Below, in pieces: positions 10,120 to 19,588 of a stretch of DNA of 64,000 bases. The notes below the pieces were generated by a model. It did no database searches. It had not been told where the DNA came from and saw nothing but the letters and a program-made list of their open reading frames with translations. How positions within the stretch are numbered: the stretch's first letter is position 1; the number at the start of each line of letters is the position of its first letter. Source of the stretch: Methylomonas sp. (GTDB lineage: Bacteria; Pseudomonadota; Gammaproteobacteria; Methylococcales; Methylomonadaceae); contig JALSJK010000086.1 in the NCBI GenBank assembly GCA_026989395.1, positions 1-64,000 on the forward strand, in the 5' to 3' direction. Both the position numbers and the translations under genes were made by a program.

Positions 10120-11394
10120 ATGCCAAGGTCAAAACATCAAAATCTAGATCATTTGCCAACACATTTAACACGTAATACCATTGCTTTAATTTTAGCCGGA
10201 GGGCGAGGATCACGATTACATAATATGACCGATTGGCGTGCCAAACCTGCTGTGCCTTTTGGTGGTAAATTTCGTATTATTGATTTCCCGTTATCAAATT
10301 GTATTAATTCCGGAATTCGCAAAATAGGTGTTTTGACGCAGTATAAAGCCGACTCTTTAATTCGTCATATTCAACTCGGCTGGGGGTTTTTGAGAGGCGA
10401 ATTTGGTGAATATGTTGATTTGCTTCCTGCCCAGCAACGTATTGAAACGTCCTGGTATGAAGGGACCGCAGATGCAGTCTTTCAAAATATCGATATCCTC
10501 AGAACCCGCAATCCCGAATTTATTTTAGTGCTGGCAGGCGATCATATTTACAAGATGGATTATGGAGCCATGCTGCTTGATCATGTTGAAAATGAAGCGG
10601 ATTTGACGATTGGTTGTCTGGAAGTTTCTCTTGAGGAGGCTTCTGCTTTTGGCGTGATGGATGTTGATGACGATCGCCGAGTTAAAGCTTTTGTGGAAAA
10701 GCCAGAAAACCCACCGGTGATGCCAGGTAGAAAAGATACGGCTTTGGCTTCCATGGGAATTTATATTTTCAATGCCGGATTTTTATTTGAGCAATTGATA
10801 AAGGATGCCGATACCAAGGATTCAAGTCGTGATTTTGGAAACGATATTATACCTTCGGTCATTAATAATTACCGTGTCAATGCCTATCCTTTCCTGGATA
10901 TACAAGGTCAGCAAAGTTACTGGCGTGATGTGGGTACCATCGATGCCTATTGGAAAGCCAATATGGAATTAATTGGCGTCAATCCAGATTTGAATTTGTA
11001 TGATCACACCTGGCCAATCTGGACATATCAAGATCAAACACCACCGGCCAAATTTGTATTTGACGATGATGATCGACGAGGACAAGCTGTTGACTCAATG
11101 GTTTCAGGAGGATGTATCGTATCAGGTGCGACAGTCAGGCATTCTTTGCTGTTCTCAAAAGTAAGGGTAAATTCTTACTCGCTTGTGGAACATTCTGTGA
11201 TTTTACCGGAATCAAATATCGGCCGGCATTGTAAAATCAGCAAAGCAATCATTGAAAAAGGTTGTAATATTCCGGAAGGCATGGTGATTGGGCAAGATCT
11301 GGAGGAGGATGCAAAGCGTTTTCATGTCAGTCCCGGTGGTGTGGTATTGGTAACTCCCGAGATGTTAGGACAAAAAAGGCATTATGTCCGATAG
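10120..11394 (+). CDS. glgC: Glucose-1-phosphate adenylyltransferase
   Basis: It makes ADP-glucose from ATP and glucose-1-phosphate, the committed and allosterically controlled step of glycogen synthesis. It has 424 residues. The N-terminal nucleotidyltransferase motif [34 protein letters not shown] is intact. [23 protein letters not shown] and the sugar-phosphate lysine region FVEKPENPP follow. A left-handed beta-helix lies at the C-terminus (residues 310-420). A strong AGGGGG site lies 8 bases upstream of the ATG. The 3' end overlaps the GH57 gene by 11 bp, so glgC, the GH57 gene and malQ are translationally coupled. Confidence 0.97.
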   Translation: MPRSKHQNLDHLPTHLTRNTIALILAGGRGSRLHNMTDWRAKPAVPFGGKFRIIDFPLSNCINSGIRKIGVLTQYKADSLIRHIQLGWGFLRGEFGEYVDLLPAQQRIETSWYEGTADAVFQNIDILRTRNPEFILVLAGDHIYKMDYGAMLLDHVENEADLTIGCLEVSLEEASAFGVMDVDDDRRVKAFVEKPENPPVMPGRKDTALASMGIYIFNAGFLFEQLIKDADTKDSSRDFGNDIIPSVINNYRVNAYPFLDIQGQQSYWRDVGTIDAYWKANMELIGVNPDLNLYDHTWPIWTYQDQTPPAKFVFDDDDRRGQAVDSMVSGGCIVSGATVRHSLLFSKVRVNSYSLVEHSVILPESNIGRHCKISKAIIEKGCNIPEGMVIGQDLEEDAKRFHVSPGGVVLVTPEMLGQKRHYVR

Positions 11395-13078
11395 AAAAAA
11401 GCTGAAAGTCGTTTTTTGCTGGCATATGCACCAGCCTGAATATCGGGATTTACTGACAGGAGAATATAAGCTTCCCTGGACTTATTTACATATTATCAAG
11501 GATTATGTGGATATGGCAGCCCACCTTGAGGCGCATCCACAGGCAAAAGCGGTGATTAATTTTGCTCCTGTTTTGCTGGAGCAAATTGAGGATTATGCTT
11601 ACCAAATTAACCATTATTTGCAGGAAAGGGTCACAATCAGCGATCCTCTATTAGCTGCATTGGTCGCGCCAGCTTTCCCTCCTGAGCCAAATAAACGCTG
11701 CGAGATTATTAAAAACTGTTTGCGTGCAAATCGAGAGCGTTTAATTGATCGTTATCCTCCTTATCAAAAGCTGGCCGATATGGCAAACTGGCTTGAAGCC
11801 AATCCCGATGCTATGCAATACATAAGCTCTCAATTTATTGCAGACATCCTGTGTTGGTATCATCTGGCATGGCTGGGAGAATCGATAAAGTTAACAGATA
11901 GTAGAGTCAAGCGGCTGATTGAAAAAGGAAATCATTTCTCACTTCACGAACGCTTCGAGATTCTCGAGGTTATTGGAGAAATCTGTACGAATTTAATTTG
12001 CCGGTATCGAACTTTGGCTAAACATGGTCAAATTGAATTGTCGGTTACACCGTACGCACATCCTATTATGCCATTGATGCTGGATATGGATAGCGCTCAC
12101 GAGGCCATGCCTGATGCTCCATTACCCGAATTGGGTCATTATCCTGGCGGGGAACAGCGTGTGAGATGGCATATCGAAAAAGGAATTGAATCCTTTAAGC
12201 ATTTTTTTGGGTTTACTCCTCAAGGTTGTTGGCCATCTGAAGGTAGCGTCAGTGAGAAAACGGTTGAAATTTTATCAGATTCTGGTTTTCAGTGGTTTGC
12301 CAGTGGTGGCAATGTTCTGCGCAATAGTCTCCATCGCTCGCAAATGGAGAATGAAACCATCCATCAGCCATTTCAGTTAATAAATACTCAAATAACTGGT
12401 TTTTTTAGAGATGATGGCCTTTCTGATTTAATCGGTTTTGATTATTCCAAGTGGCATGCAGACCATGCGGTTGCAGATTTAGCAGAGCATTTGCGTAAAA
12501 TTGCTGCTCATGATCCTGGTGCCAGCGTTGTTTCAATTATTCTGGACGGAGAAAATGCCTGGGAATATTTCCTAGATAATGGCTATCATTTCCTTGACGC
12601 GTTATATAAAAATTTTTCTCAGCATCCAGATTTTGAACTAAGTACTTTTTCGGAATGCTTGAAAGACAATAAGGAGGCAAAAAGCATTCCTCACTTGGTT
12701 GCTGGAAGCTGGGTTTATGGTACTTTTTCTACCTGGGTTGGCGATCCTGAAAAAAATCGTGGTTGGGATATGTTAATTGATGCCAAAAATTGTTTTGACA
12801 AGGTTGTAGCTACAGGACAATTGAGCAAAAAACAATTATTACTGGTAGAGAAGCAGCTTGCCGTCTGTGAGGGTTCAGATTGGTTCTGGTGGTTTGGTGA
12901 TTATAATCCTGGAGAAGCCGTTAGTAACTTTGAGAAACAATTTCGTTTGAATCTATCTAATCTTTATCATTTGCTGGGAGAGGAGCCACCGGCATATTTA
13001 TCTTTAACATTCACCCAAGGCTCAGGTGACCCTGCCAGAGGAGGGGCAATGCTACCTGGTACAATTGAGAATGCTTGA
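11384..13078 (+). CDS. GH57 family alpha-glucan hydrolase/transferase
   Basis: 564 residues. The start [28 protein letters not shown] is the signature N-terminus of glycoside hydrolase family 57 (HQPE). The retaining nucleophile Glu is in CWPSEGSVS (about residue 285) and the acid/base Asp in [10 protein letters not shown] (about 386). The sequence resembles the proteobacterial GH57 alpha-amylase-like group found in glycogen clusters rather than thermophilic branching enzymes; exact specificity (amylase, amylopullulanase or transferase) cannot be read from sequence alone. No signal peptide, so it acts on cytoplasmic glycogen or maltodextrin. The coding region overlaps glgC upstream and malQ downstream. 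Confidence 0.9.
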   Translation: MSDRKKLKVVFCWHMHQPEYRDLLTGEYKLPWTYLHIIKDYVDMAAHLEAHPQAKAVINFAPVLLEQIEDYAYQINHYLQERVTISDPLLAALVAPAFPPEPNKRCEIIKNCLRANRERLIDRYPPYQKLADMANWLEANPDAMQYISSQFIADILCWYHLAWLGESIKLTDSRVKRLIEKGNHFSLHERFEILEVIGEICTNLICRYRTLAKHGQIELSVTPYAHPIMPLMLDMDSAHEAMPDAPLPELGHYPGGEQRVRWHIEKGIESFKHFFGFTPQGCWPSEGSVSEKTVEILSDSGFQWFASGGNVLRNSLHRSQMENETIHQPFQLINTQITGFFRDDGLSDLIGFDYSKWHADHAVADLAEHLRKIAAHDPGASVVSIILDGENAWEYFLDNGYHFLDALYKNFSQHPDFELSTFSECLKDNKEAKSIPHLVAGSWVYGTFSTWVGDPEKNRGWDMLIDAKNCFDKVVATGQLSKKQLLLVEKQLAVCEGSDWFWWFGDYNPGEAVSNFEKQFRLNLSNLYHLLGEEPPAYLSLTFTQGSGDPARGGAMLPGTIENA

Positions 13079-14534
13079 AAAACGTAGAGCCGGAATTTTA
13101 TTACACATTACATCGTTACCCGGCGCCGGCGGTAATGGAGATTTAGGTAAGGAAGCGTATCAGTTTGTGGATTTTTTAAATGATACCGGGGTGTCGGTCT
13201 GGCAAACTCTGCCGTTAGGAATGCCTCATGATGATGGTTCCCCCTATCAATGTTTATCAGCCCATGCTGGCAATCCGGAGTTAATTAATCTTGACTGGTT
13301 ACAGAAAAAAGGTTGGTTAAATGTTTTAGATACCGCTGAGGGCTCAGAAATTGATGGCTTGTCCAGAAAAGAGCTGTTGAAACATGCCTATCAAGATTTT
13401 TTAATTTTTTCAAAAGAAAGTGATAAGCGTGATTTCAAGGAATTTTGTCAAGAAAAAGCGGGTTGGCTTGATGATTTCGCGCTTTTTATGTCATTAAAAC
13501 ATCAGTTCAATAAAAGAGGCTGGTTTGACTGGCCCGAACAGTTCAGGGATAGAAAGAAAACTCCACTGTTGGAAGCTTCATTCAGGCTCTCAGTGGAGAT
13601 TGAAGAAATTAAATTTGAGCAGTATGTGTTTTTTTGCCAATGGCACGAATTACGCAAATACGCAAAGCAAAAGGGCATTCTTTTATTTGGTGATATACCT
13701 ATTTTTGTGGCTTATGATAGCGCAGAAGTATGGGCTCATCCAGAATATTTCAAGCTCAATTCCGAGAAAAAAATGACGGTCGTTGCTGGAGTTCCTCCCG
13801 ATTATTTTTCAGAAACAGGGCAGCGATGGGGCAATCCTCACTATGACTGGAATTATCTTCAAGAAACTGGTTTTCAATGGTGGGTTGAACGCATGCAAAC
13901 CCAATTAGAATTGTTTGATATCGTCAGAATTGATCATTTCAGAGGGCTGGAAGCTGCTTGGGAAATTCCGGCCGATGAAGAAACAGCAATAAACGGCACC
14001 TGGGTAAAAGCTCCTGGTGAAGCACTACTAAACACCTTCAAGGATACTTTTGGTGCTATTCCGTTGGTTGCGGAAGATCTCGGAGTTATCACACCGGAAG
14101 TGGAGATATTAAGGGATCAATTTGGGCTGCCGGGCATGAAGATCTTGCAATTTGCTTTTGATGGTGGAACTGACAATCCTTATTTACCGCATAATCATAC
14201 TGAGAATTGCGTGGTTTACACCGGAACCCATGATAATGATACGACATTGGGCTGGTTTGAATCGCTATCTGATGATATGAAACATTATGTTTATGAATAT
14301 TTGGGTTTTCCTCAATTGGAAATGCCTTACGCATTGGTCCACGCTGCATTTGAATCCATTGCCAATCTGGCCGTTATACCCATGCAGGATGTATTAGGCT
14401 TAGGAAGCACTGACAGAATGAATACCCCGGGGACTATTGAAGGAAACTGGGCGTGGCGTTTTAACTGGGAGCAGGTCACAGAAGAAAAATCTAATAGACT
14501 TGCTCATATGGTAGATTTGTATGGCCGAAGGTGA
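13071..14534 (+). CDS. malQ: 4-alpha-glucanotransferase (amylomaltase, GH77)
   Basis: It disproportionates maltodextrins, transferring glucan segments between chains. The start chosen is the ATG at 13071, overlapping the GH57 stop as ATGCTTGA; this gives the expected N-terminus RRAGILLHITSLPG. The protein has 487 residues, like plant DPE1/short MalQ forms. GH77 motifs are visible: LFGDIPIFVAYDSAEVW, GVPPDYFSETGQRWGNP, VRIDHFRG (nucleophile Asp), VAEDLGVIT (acid/base Glu) and YTGTHDNDTT. It is the last gene of the glgC-GH57-malQ transcript and is followed by a hairpin terminator. Confidence 0.96.
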   Translation: MLEKRRAGILLHITSLPGAGGNGDLGKEAYQFVDFLNDTGVSVWQTLPLGMPHDDGSPYQCLSAHAGNPELINLDWLQKKGWLNVLDTAEGSEIDGLSRKELLKHAYQDFLIFSKESDKRDFKEFCQEKAGWLDDFALFMSLKHQFNKRGWFDWPEQFRDRKKTPLLEASFRLSVEIEEIKFEQYVFFCQWHELRKYAKQKGILLFGDIPIFVAYDSAEVWAHPEYFKLNSEKKMTVVAGVPPDYFSETGQRWGNPHYDWNYLQETGFQWWVERMQTQLELFDIVRIDHFRGLEAAWEIPADEETAINGTWVKAPGEALLNTFKDTFGAIPLVAEDLGVITPEVEILRDQFGLPGMKILQFAFDGGTDNPYLPHNHTENCVVYTGTHDNDTTLGWFESLSDDMKHYVYEYLGFPQLEMPYALVHAAFESIANLAVIPMQDVLGLGSTDRMNTPGTIEGNWAWRFNWEQVTEEKSNRLAHMVDLYGRR

Positions 14535-14544
14535 TCAATTGCAG

Positions 14545-14588
14545 AACCAAGCCAGTGTGTGTTTTTACTGGCCTGGTTATTTTTGAAA
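14545..14588 (+). terminator. Rho-independent terminator after malQ
   Basis: Stem AACCAAGCCAGT/ACTGGCCTGGTT with one mismatch and loop GTGTGTTTTT, followed by ATTTTTG. It lies 11 bases after the malQ stop. Confidence 0.75.
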
Positions 14589-14600
14589 TTTTATAAAAAC

Positions 14601-15188
14601 TTATACAGTTTTTTTCCTTCTTAAACCTAATAACATTAAACTGCTGCCAAACAGCCATATTGCAGCAGGTAAAGGTGTCTCAATAACTGGGGCGGGGTCT
14701 GTGTAGGTTGTGGTTAAGTTATTAAAATTAAACCAGAATATATTGGTAAGCCCATTGATCAAGTGACTTCCGTTAATCTTTAGATGGTCATTTTGATTGG
14801 GAAATGAAGAATAATAAGTCCATTTACCGTTAGAAGCATCTTCTGAATAAAGAACATAGGTTTGATTTTCTTCCAGATCCCAAAATACATTTGCCTGGTG
14901 ACTGATCTCTCCATTTGGACTTCCATAAGAATACAGAATGTCACCATCGCTATTCATTAATCTGATGGTATCTGCTTTTCCCTGGTTCTGAAAAGTAAAG
15001 CTGTCCAGCGTTATATCAGCTAGAGCAATAAATTCAAGACCAGAATTAGCAAATGTATTTCCATTGGTATTATTTGTTAATTCCGGGCCTTCTATTGATA
15101 ATGTTATTGAAGCCCTAGCTGAATTTATTAACATTAAAAGCAGCAAGAAAGTTAAAAAGGGTTTGATGATTTTATATAGATAAGACAT
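14601..15188 (-). CDS. Exported PEP-CTERM-type protein
   Basis: 195 residues. A signal peptide (FLTFLLLLMLINSARA) precedes a beta-rich, Asn/Thr-rich domain of unknown function. The C-terminus reads TPLPAAIWLFGSSLMLLGLRRKK: a Pro-containing motif, a hydrophobic helix and an Arg/Lys tail, the layout of a PEP-CTERM sorting signal cleaved by exosortase/EpsH. The variant PLPAAxWLF is frequent in methanotrophs and some other gammaproteobacteria. No exosortase lies in the window. Such proteins are usually secreted into extracellular matrix; the function of this one is unknown. It is convergent with malQ. Confidence 0.75.
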   Translation of the reverse strand: MSYLYKIIKPFLTFLLLLMLINSARASITLSIEGPELTNNTNGNTFANSGLEFIALADITLDSFTFQNQGKADTIRLMNSDGDILYSYGSPNGEISHQANVFWDLEENQTYVLYSEDASNGKWTYYSSFPNQNDHLKINGSHLINGLTNIFWFNFNNLTTTYTDPAPVIETPLPAAIWLFGSSLMLLGLRRKKTV

Positions 15189-15207
15189 TTTTCACCTTGT
15201 TATTTTT

Positions 15208-15370
15208 ACCAGAATCAGTGACTTTACTACGGCACAGATGACAAGCTATCGATTCATCACGGATTGAAAAAATGCTCGTTTAACCTAAGGGTGAAGCTAA
15301 GATTTTTCAAATCCCGTGCTAAACCAATCTCTCGCTCCCTATTATCCGCATTGAAATCACGGGTTCTAGT
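15208..15370. repeat. Family A inverted-repeat element, copy 2 (163 bp)
   Basis: Ends ACCAGAATCAGTGA and TCACGGGTTCTAGT are inverted. The interior shares ACTACGGCACAG, AAAAAATGCTCGTTTAACCTAAGGGTGAAG and CCGTGCTAAACCAAT with copies 1 and 3. It occupies half of the 327-bp gap between two minus-strand genes; the rest is AT-rich with no recognised signal. Confidence 0.85.
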
Positions 15371-15515
15371 TTTAGTTAGAAATAATAGTTTTTTTCAGTA
15401 CAGTATTAAAACTTAAATTGAACTTAAATAATATTTATTTTTACTAATGCGGGCAGAAAATGCGATATACATCACACTTTGAAAATTAACTTGATGTGTT
15501 CAGGAAAGGTTTATG

Positions 15516-15893
15516 TTACAGCTGGTTGAAAGCACCCAAATCGATAACTAACCGTACTGACACGTAAAGGACAAAAAATATCAGGATAAAATATAGAATA
15601 AATTGGAAGGGATGATCTTTAAAGCTATCCAGGATGGTTTTGTTTTTTCCTTCGGTTATAAGTTGTTGTAATTCAGCCCTGGATTTAGCTTGCCGCTTTT
15701 GTTGATAATCAAAAAGTAATTTTTTGGCTGTCGATAATTGAGATTCATCATTCAGCCAAAGTGCAGGGGTTGAAATCCCCCAATTGCCTGGAGAGGTCTC
15801 GTAAAACAGAATATTGTTTTGTTTCAAAAGATCCTTGACTTCTTGAGCCTCATCTTCGGGAACACCTCGTAAATGAAAAAGTAAAACAGCCAC
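15516..15893 (-). CDS. Small membrane-anchored protein, DUF6164-like
   Basis: 125 residues, GTG start at 15893-15891 overlapping the ybjQ-like stop (TAGTG). Residues 1-50 (LLFHLRGVPEDEAQEVKDLL...YETSPGNWGISTPALWL) resemble the DUF6164/DUF2007-like signal-transducing fold, from memory of the family. After a helical linker there is one membrane helix near the C-terminus (FILYFILIFFVLYVSVRLVI). The tight overlap with the YbjQ-family gene indicates co-expression. Function unknown. Confidence 0.7.
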   Translation of the reverse strand: MAVLLFHLRGVPEDEAQEVKDLLKQNNILFYETSPGNWGISTPALWLNDESQLSTAKKLLFDYQQKRQAKSRAELQQLITEGKNKTILDSFKDHPFQFILYFILIFFVLYVSVRLVIDLGAFNQL

Positions 15894-16207
15894 TATTTTA
15901 TTTTGACGGCAGTTCCGTATGCCAGAATTTCTGAGGCATTGGCCATAATGGCGCTAGTGGTAAAACGAATGTTTACGATAGCATCGGCACCTTTTTCCTC
16001 TGCCTGTTCAACCATTCGAATAATGGCTTTATCGCGCGCTTCTGAAAGCATTTCAGTATAGCCTTTAATTTCCCCGCCAACCAAACCTTTCAAACCAGCC
16101 ATAATGTCCCTGCCGACATTTTTGGATTGGACAACATTGCCAGTGACAACTCCAAGACATTCTAAAATTTCTTTGCCAGGTAAATCCGGTGTAGTGCTAA
16201 ATAGCAT
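15893..16207 (-). CDS. YbjQ/UPF0145 family heavy-metal-binding-domain protein
   Basis: 104 residues. The sequence LGVVTGNVVQSKNVGRDIMAGLKGLVGGEIKGYTEML, then ADAIVNIRFTTSAI and AYGTAVKI, is the complete UPF0145/YbjQ domain, a small pentameric fold of unknown biochemical role. There is no signal peptide. It is first gene of a two-gene unit with the DUF6164-like gene. Family call is firm, function is not known. Confidence 0.9.
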   Translation of the reverse strand: MLFSTTPDLPGKEILECLGVVTGNVVQSKNVGRDIMAGLKGLVGGEIKGYTEMLSEARDKAIIRMVEQAEEKGADAIVNIRFTTSAIMANASEILAYGTAVKIK

Positions 16208-16231
16208 AATTTCCTCGTATAAAAATATATA

Positions 16232-16391
16232 TACTTCGCGCGGTCTCGACTACGGATTTCTAACGACTGAGTTTTTGCCGATAGCTGCGTTACTAAAACA
16301 GTTGCGTAGCTTGCTATGCGCCTGTTTTAGTGCCTTGCTCTCGACAAAAATCAGTGCGCTATAAATTCCGCATCCGTGACCGCGCGAAGTA
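16232..16391. repeat. Family D long inverted-repeat element (160 bp)
   Basis: The ends are a perfect 14-bp inverted repeat, TACTTCGCGCGGTC and GACCGCGCGAAGTA. ACTAAAACAG and CTGTTTTAGT, then GCGTAGC and GCTATGC, continue the pairing toward the centre. Only one copy is seen here. It ends 9 bp beyond the stop of the oxidoreductase gene and is richer in G+C than its surroundings. No coding capacity. Confidence 0.8.
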
Positions 16392-16399
16392 TAAGTGCA

Positions 16400-17380
16400 T
16401 TAATCAATGGTAAGAATAATTTTACCAATATGTTGACTGCTTTCCATTAGTTCGTGCGCTTGGTTCACTTCAACCAAAGGGAAAGTTGTATGAATCACGG
16501 GTTTGATTTTACCTGATTCAAACAATGGCCAAACATTTTTTAGCAGTTGTTTTGCAATTCTTGCTTTAAAAGCTAAATCTCTGGCTCTTAATGTGGAACC
16601 AGTAACGATTAATCGTTTTAACATAATAGGAAGCAAGTTAATTTCAGACTTAGCGCCATTTTGAATGGCAATCTGCACCAACCTTCCTTCTTCTGACAGA
16701 CATTTTATATTTCTCGGGAAATAATTTCCGCCAATCATATCAAGAATCACATCGACCCCGTTTTCTTCAGTGAAAGTGCTGATTTCTTTGACAAAATCTT
16801 CTTTTTTATAATTAATTGCCGTATTAGCACCCAATTGTATGCAAAATTGACATTTTTCATCTGTGCCCGCAGTGACAATAATTTCAGCGCCAAAACATTT
16901 TGCCAATTGGATGGCTGTTGTACCAATACCACTGGTGCCACCATGAACTAGCAGGGTTTCACCGGCTACTAAGTTGGCGCGATCAAAAATATTACTCCAG
17001 ACAGTAAAAAAAGTTTCTGGAATTGCAGCAGCTTGTATAAAGGAAAATCCTTCCGGGACAGGAAGGCATAAGTTCTCATCAGCCAGGCAATATTTAGCAT
17101 ACCCTCCGCCGGTAACTAATGCACAAACTTTATCGCCAATGTTTAAGCTTTTTACCTGACTTCCTAATTCAATGACTATTCCTGATATTTCAAGCCCGGG
17201 GATATCCGAAGCGCCTTCAGGTGGTGGATAAAGTCCCTTGCGTTGCATAATATCCGGCCGGTTAATGCCTGCTGCTGCAACTTTAATTAATACTTCGTTG
17301 ACATTGGGGACCGGCTTTTCCCGGTTTGATACTTGTAGCTTTGAGTTTTTTCCATAACTGATAATTTCAATCGCTAGCAT
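16400..17380 (-). CDS. NAD(P)H quinone oxidoreductase, PIG3-like zinc-less MDR family
   Basis: 326 residues. The N-terminal GroES-like domain (VLIKVAAAGINRPDIMQRKGLYPPP, GLEISGIVIELG) lacks the catalytic zinc ligands of alcohol dehydrogenases. The Rossmann part carries LVHGGTSGIGTTAIQLAKCFGA, the GxxSGIG variant typical of the TP53I3/PIG3 quinone oxidoreductase branch. These enzymes reduce quinones with NADPH. It is transcribed on the minus strand, diverging from the amine-oxidase-like cluster across about 300 bp. Confidence 0.88.
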   Translation of the reverse strand: MLAIEIISYGKNSKLQVSNREKPVPNVNEVLIKVAAAGINRPDIMQRKGLYPPPEGASDIPGLEISGIVIELGSQVKSLNIGDKVCALVTGGGYAKYCLADENLCLPVPEGFSFIQAAAIPETFFTVWSNIFDRANLVAGETLLVHGGTSGIGTTAIQLAKCFGAEIIVTAGTDEKCQFCIQLGANTAINYKKEDFVKEISTFTEENGVDVILDMIGGNYFPRNIKCLSEEGRLVQIAIQNGAKSEINLLPIMLKRLIVTGSTLRARDLAFKARIAKQLLKNVWPLFESGKIKPVIHTTFPLVEVNQAHELMESSQHIGKIILTID

Positions 17381-17679
17381 TTTTTTTAGATAGGGAGGTA
17401 AGAATGAATATTTAAGATAATAAGTACAATTTTAAAATCGCACAATACAATGTTAGGAAAATTAAAAAAACACGCATTCAATGCCAGTTAAAGTGAAGTA
17501 ACTTTATGCTATATAACTTACTTTTAAGCAGTCTTCGTACGAATTATTGACAATAACAGTTTATTAGAAAAAAAATGATGTTAAACAATAAAATAAGAAA
17601 TATAATTTAATTAAGTGCAGCTTAATTTTATGAGGAATATTGTACTATGAATAAACAGGGTATTGAGCTTGGAGGAAGC

Positions 17680-18345
17680 ATGAAAGAGAATATTAAGAAA
17701 GTAATTACCTACATTTACTTGGTAATTACTTGTGTTGGAGTTTCTAAAGCTGGACCTTTAGATTCACTCGATATTGGCGAGATAGGAAGAGCCAAACAAG
17801 TTTTACAGAACTTAAGAAATGTTCCACAAGCAAGGGCATTTTCACCGTCACCAGCACCACAGTCAGAAATTTTGCTGATTGAAAGACGCCCTGTAGAAAA
17901 AGGAACGGAGCGTTCTGCTCCGCGACTGGTCGATGTTTATTCCTACAATTATGAGACAAATAAGCTCAATCAAACAGTTATTGACATAAATACCAATGCC
18001 GTACAATCGGTTACAGAAAGCCAGGGCGTTCAATTACCGCTAATCGAGAAAGAGATCAGGCAAGCAATTGATTTGGTTTTTAATGATCCTCAGCAGTTAC
18101 AACTATTAAATCAGGAATATCAGAGACTAACTGGTCAAACCTTAACCAGTGTAGATCAGGTAAAAGTCAAAGCTTTTACCTTTCTTGGCGATAGTCTTCC
18201 AGGTGTCGTTAATGAAGATGCCAAAAACTGCGGTATTCACCGTTGTGCCCAATTGTTGCTTTATACCTCAGATTCAGTTGCTTTTGAAATCAGTCCGGTT
18301 ATTGATCTCTCAACAAAAAAAATAATTCAGAATATCAATTTCTGA
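17680..18345 (+). CDS. Exported copper-amine-oxidase N2/N3-domain-like protein
   Basis: The start chosen is the ATG at 17680, preceded by GGAGGAAGC; an in-frame ATG 33 bp upstream has a weaker site. Protein of 221 residues with signal peptide (YIYLVITCVGVSKA). The mature part follows the layout of the N2 and N3 domains of copper amine oxidases. GPLDSLDIGEIGRAKQVLQ matches the HPLDxLTxxEIxxA start, a strand pair VDVYSYNYETNKLNQTVIDI follows, then QLPLIEKEIRQAIDLVFNDPQ, and the protein ends with FEISPVIDLSTKKII just where the catalytic domain would begin. No catalytic domain is attached; the next two genes encode catalytic domains. The homology is read by eye and moderately sure. Confidence 0.65.
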   Translation: MKENIKKVITYIYLVITCVGVSKAGPLDSLDIGEIGRAKQVLQNLRNVPQARAFSPSPAPQSEILLIERRPVEKGTERSAPRLVDVYSYNYETNKLNQTVIDINTNAVQSVTESQGVQLPLIEKEIRQAIDLVFNDPQQLQLLNQEYQRLTGQTLTSVDQVKVKAFTFLGDSLPGVVNEDAKNCGIHRCAQLLLYTSDSVAFEISPVIDLSTKKIIQNINF

Positions 18346-18370
18346 ATCTAGAATAATTTAGGGGAATAAT

Positions 18371-19540
18371 ATGAAATTTAGAGTCTTTATGATTTTGGTT
18401 GCTATTGCAATGGGAGCAACCAGCACCACAACAACTGCAAGACCGGTAGGTCAAAGCTGTCCTTCAGGACAAGTTATCAATAACACGTTTAGCTCAGGAG
18501 CAGGATGGGATATTTGCTGGGAAGCTGAATCTAAGCAAGGCATAATTTTTTCAAATATCTACTACAACACACCTGCAGGAATTTCCCGAAGAGTACTGGG
18601 AGAAGCCTCGGTATCACAAATTGTCACTGAATTTGATGATGGCAGCACTAGCCAATTTACTGTTACCCAAAATGGTTTGGGTGGAGATAACTTGGTTAAT
18701 TTAACATCTACAGATTGTCCTAATGGCCAAAGGCTTCAGTTAAATGGCAAGAATGTTTTGTGTCAATCAACAAAAGCGAGAGGCTATATTCACAAAGACG
18801 ATGTTCGTCAGCGCCAAGGTGAATTATTGGATTTGTTCAGCATTTCCAAAATCGGGGGTAAAACCTATATAGTCCGTTGGAAATTTTATGATAGCGGTAT
18901 CATCGAACCGATGATCGGTCTGTCGGGTAAGCTGGAGAAATTTGGCAGTAATGTAAATTATGGCTGGACAGTGGGGCAAAACAATCAAATTGCAATTGGT
19001 TTCACCAATCATTACTTTTGGCGATTGGACTTTGATCTGGGTGAAACTCCGGATGATGATGTTGCCGAGGAAATTATTAGTGTTCCGTCTTCGGATCGTT
19101 TGAAAAAAACCATTCAAATTCAATCAATGGCTTCTGAAGCTGGTCGTTCATTGGATTATGAAACGAAACGTTTCTGGCGGATTCGTGATGCTGCTATTCA
19201 AAATTCTAACGTAGGTTTCATTTCCTATGAGCTAGTACTGCTGAATTATGCTCATCAAGGACAGGGAAATAGTAATGTGTCATGGCTAGGCAATGATTTT
19301 TTTGTCACAAAATACAATTCTTGCGAACGTTTTGCAGTAGATAATCCATCTCAAAATGGCTGTGGCACGAATATCACGCAATTTGTTAATGGAGAAAATG
19401 TAAATGAAAAAGATTTGGTGACTTGGTACAGAGCAAGTTATCACCATTTACCCAGAGATGAAGATTTGAATTCAGTACCTGTCAGATGGACGGGTTTTCA
19501 ATTGTTACCCAGAGACTGGGTTTCTGAAAATCCTCTATAG
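18371..19540 (+). CDS. Exported copper amine oxidase catalytic-domain homologue, predicted inactive
   Basis: 389 residues with an Ala/Thr-rich signal peptide, AGGGGA ribosome-binding site and a 25-bp gap to the previous gene. The fold markers of the amine oxidase catalytic domain are present: WDICWEAESKQGIIFSNIYY, EASVSQIV, WKFYDSGIIEPMIGLSGKL, YFWRLDFDLG, and near the end SYHHLPRDED with FQLLPRDW. The functional residues are mostly lost. The TPQ tyrosine position is Lys164 (IGGKT instead of xGNYD/E), the catalytic Asp position is Thr97, and the HxH copper pair is Phe211/Asn213. Only the third ligand His359 remains. It is most likely a pseudoenzyme or binding partner of the next protein. Confidence 0.75.
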   Translation: MKFRVFMILVAIAMGATSTTTTARPVGQSCPSGQVINNTFSSGAGWDICWEAESKQGIIFSNIYYNTPAGISRRVLGEASVSQIVTEFDDGSTSQFTVTQNGLGGDNLVNLTSTDCPNGQRLQLNGKNVLCQSTKARGYIHKDDVRQRQGELLDLFSISKIGGKTYIVRWKFYDSGIIEPMIGLSGKLEKFGSNVNYGWTVGQNNQIAIGFTNHYFWRLDFDLGETPDDDVAEEIISVPSSDRLKKTIQIQSMASEAGRSLDYETKRFWRIRDAAIQNSNVGFISYELVLLNYAHQGQGNSNVSWLGNDFFVTKYNSCERFAVDNPSQNGCGTNITQFVNGENVNEKDLVTWYRASYHHLPRDEDLNSVPVRWTGFQLLPRDWVSENPL

Positions 19541-19588
19541 CGTCCAATTTTGAATTATTCCAATAACAAAATTACACAGGTATCAATC

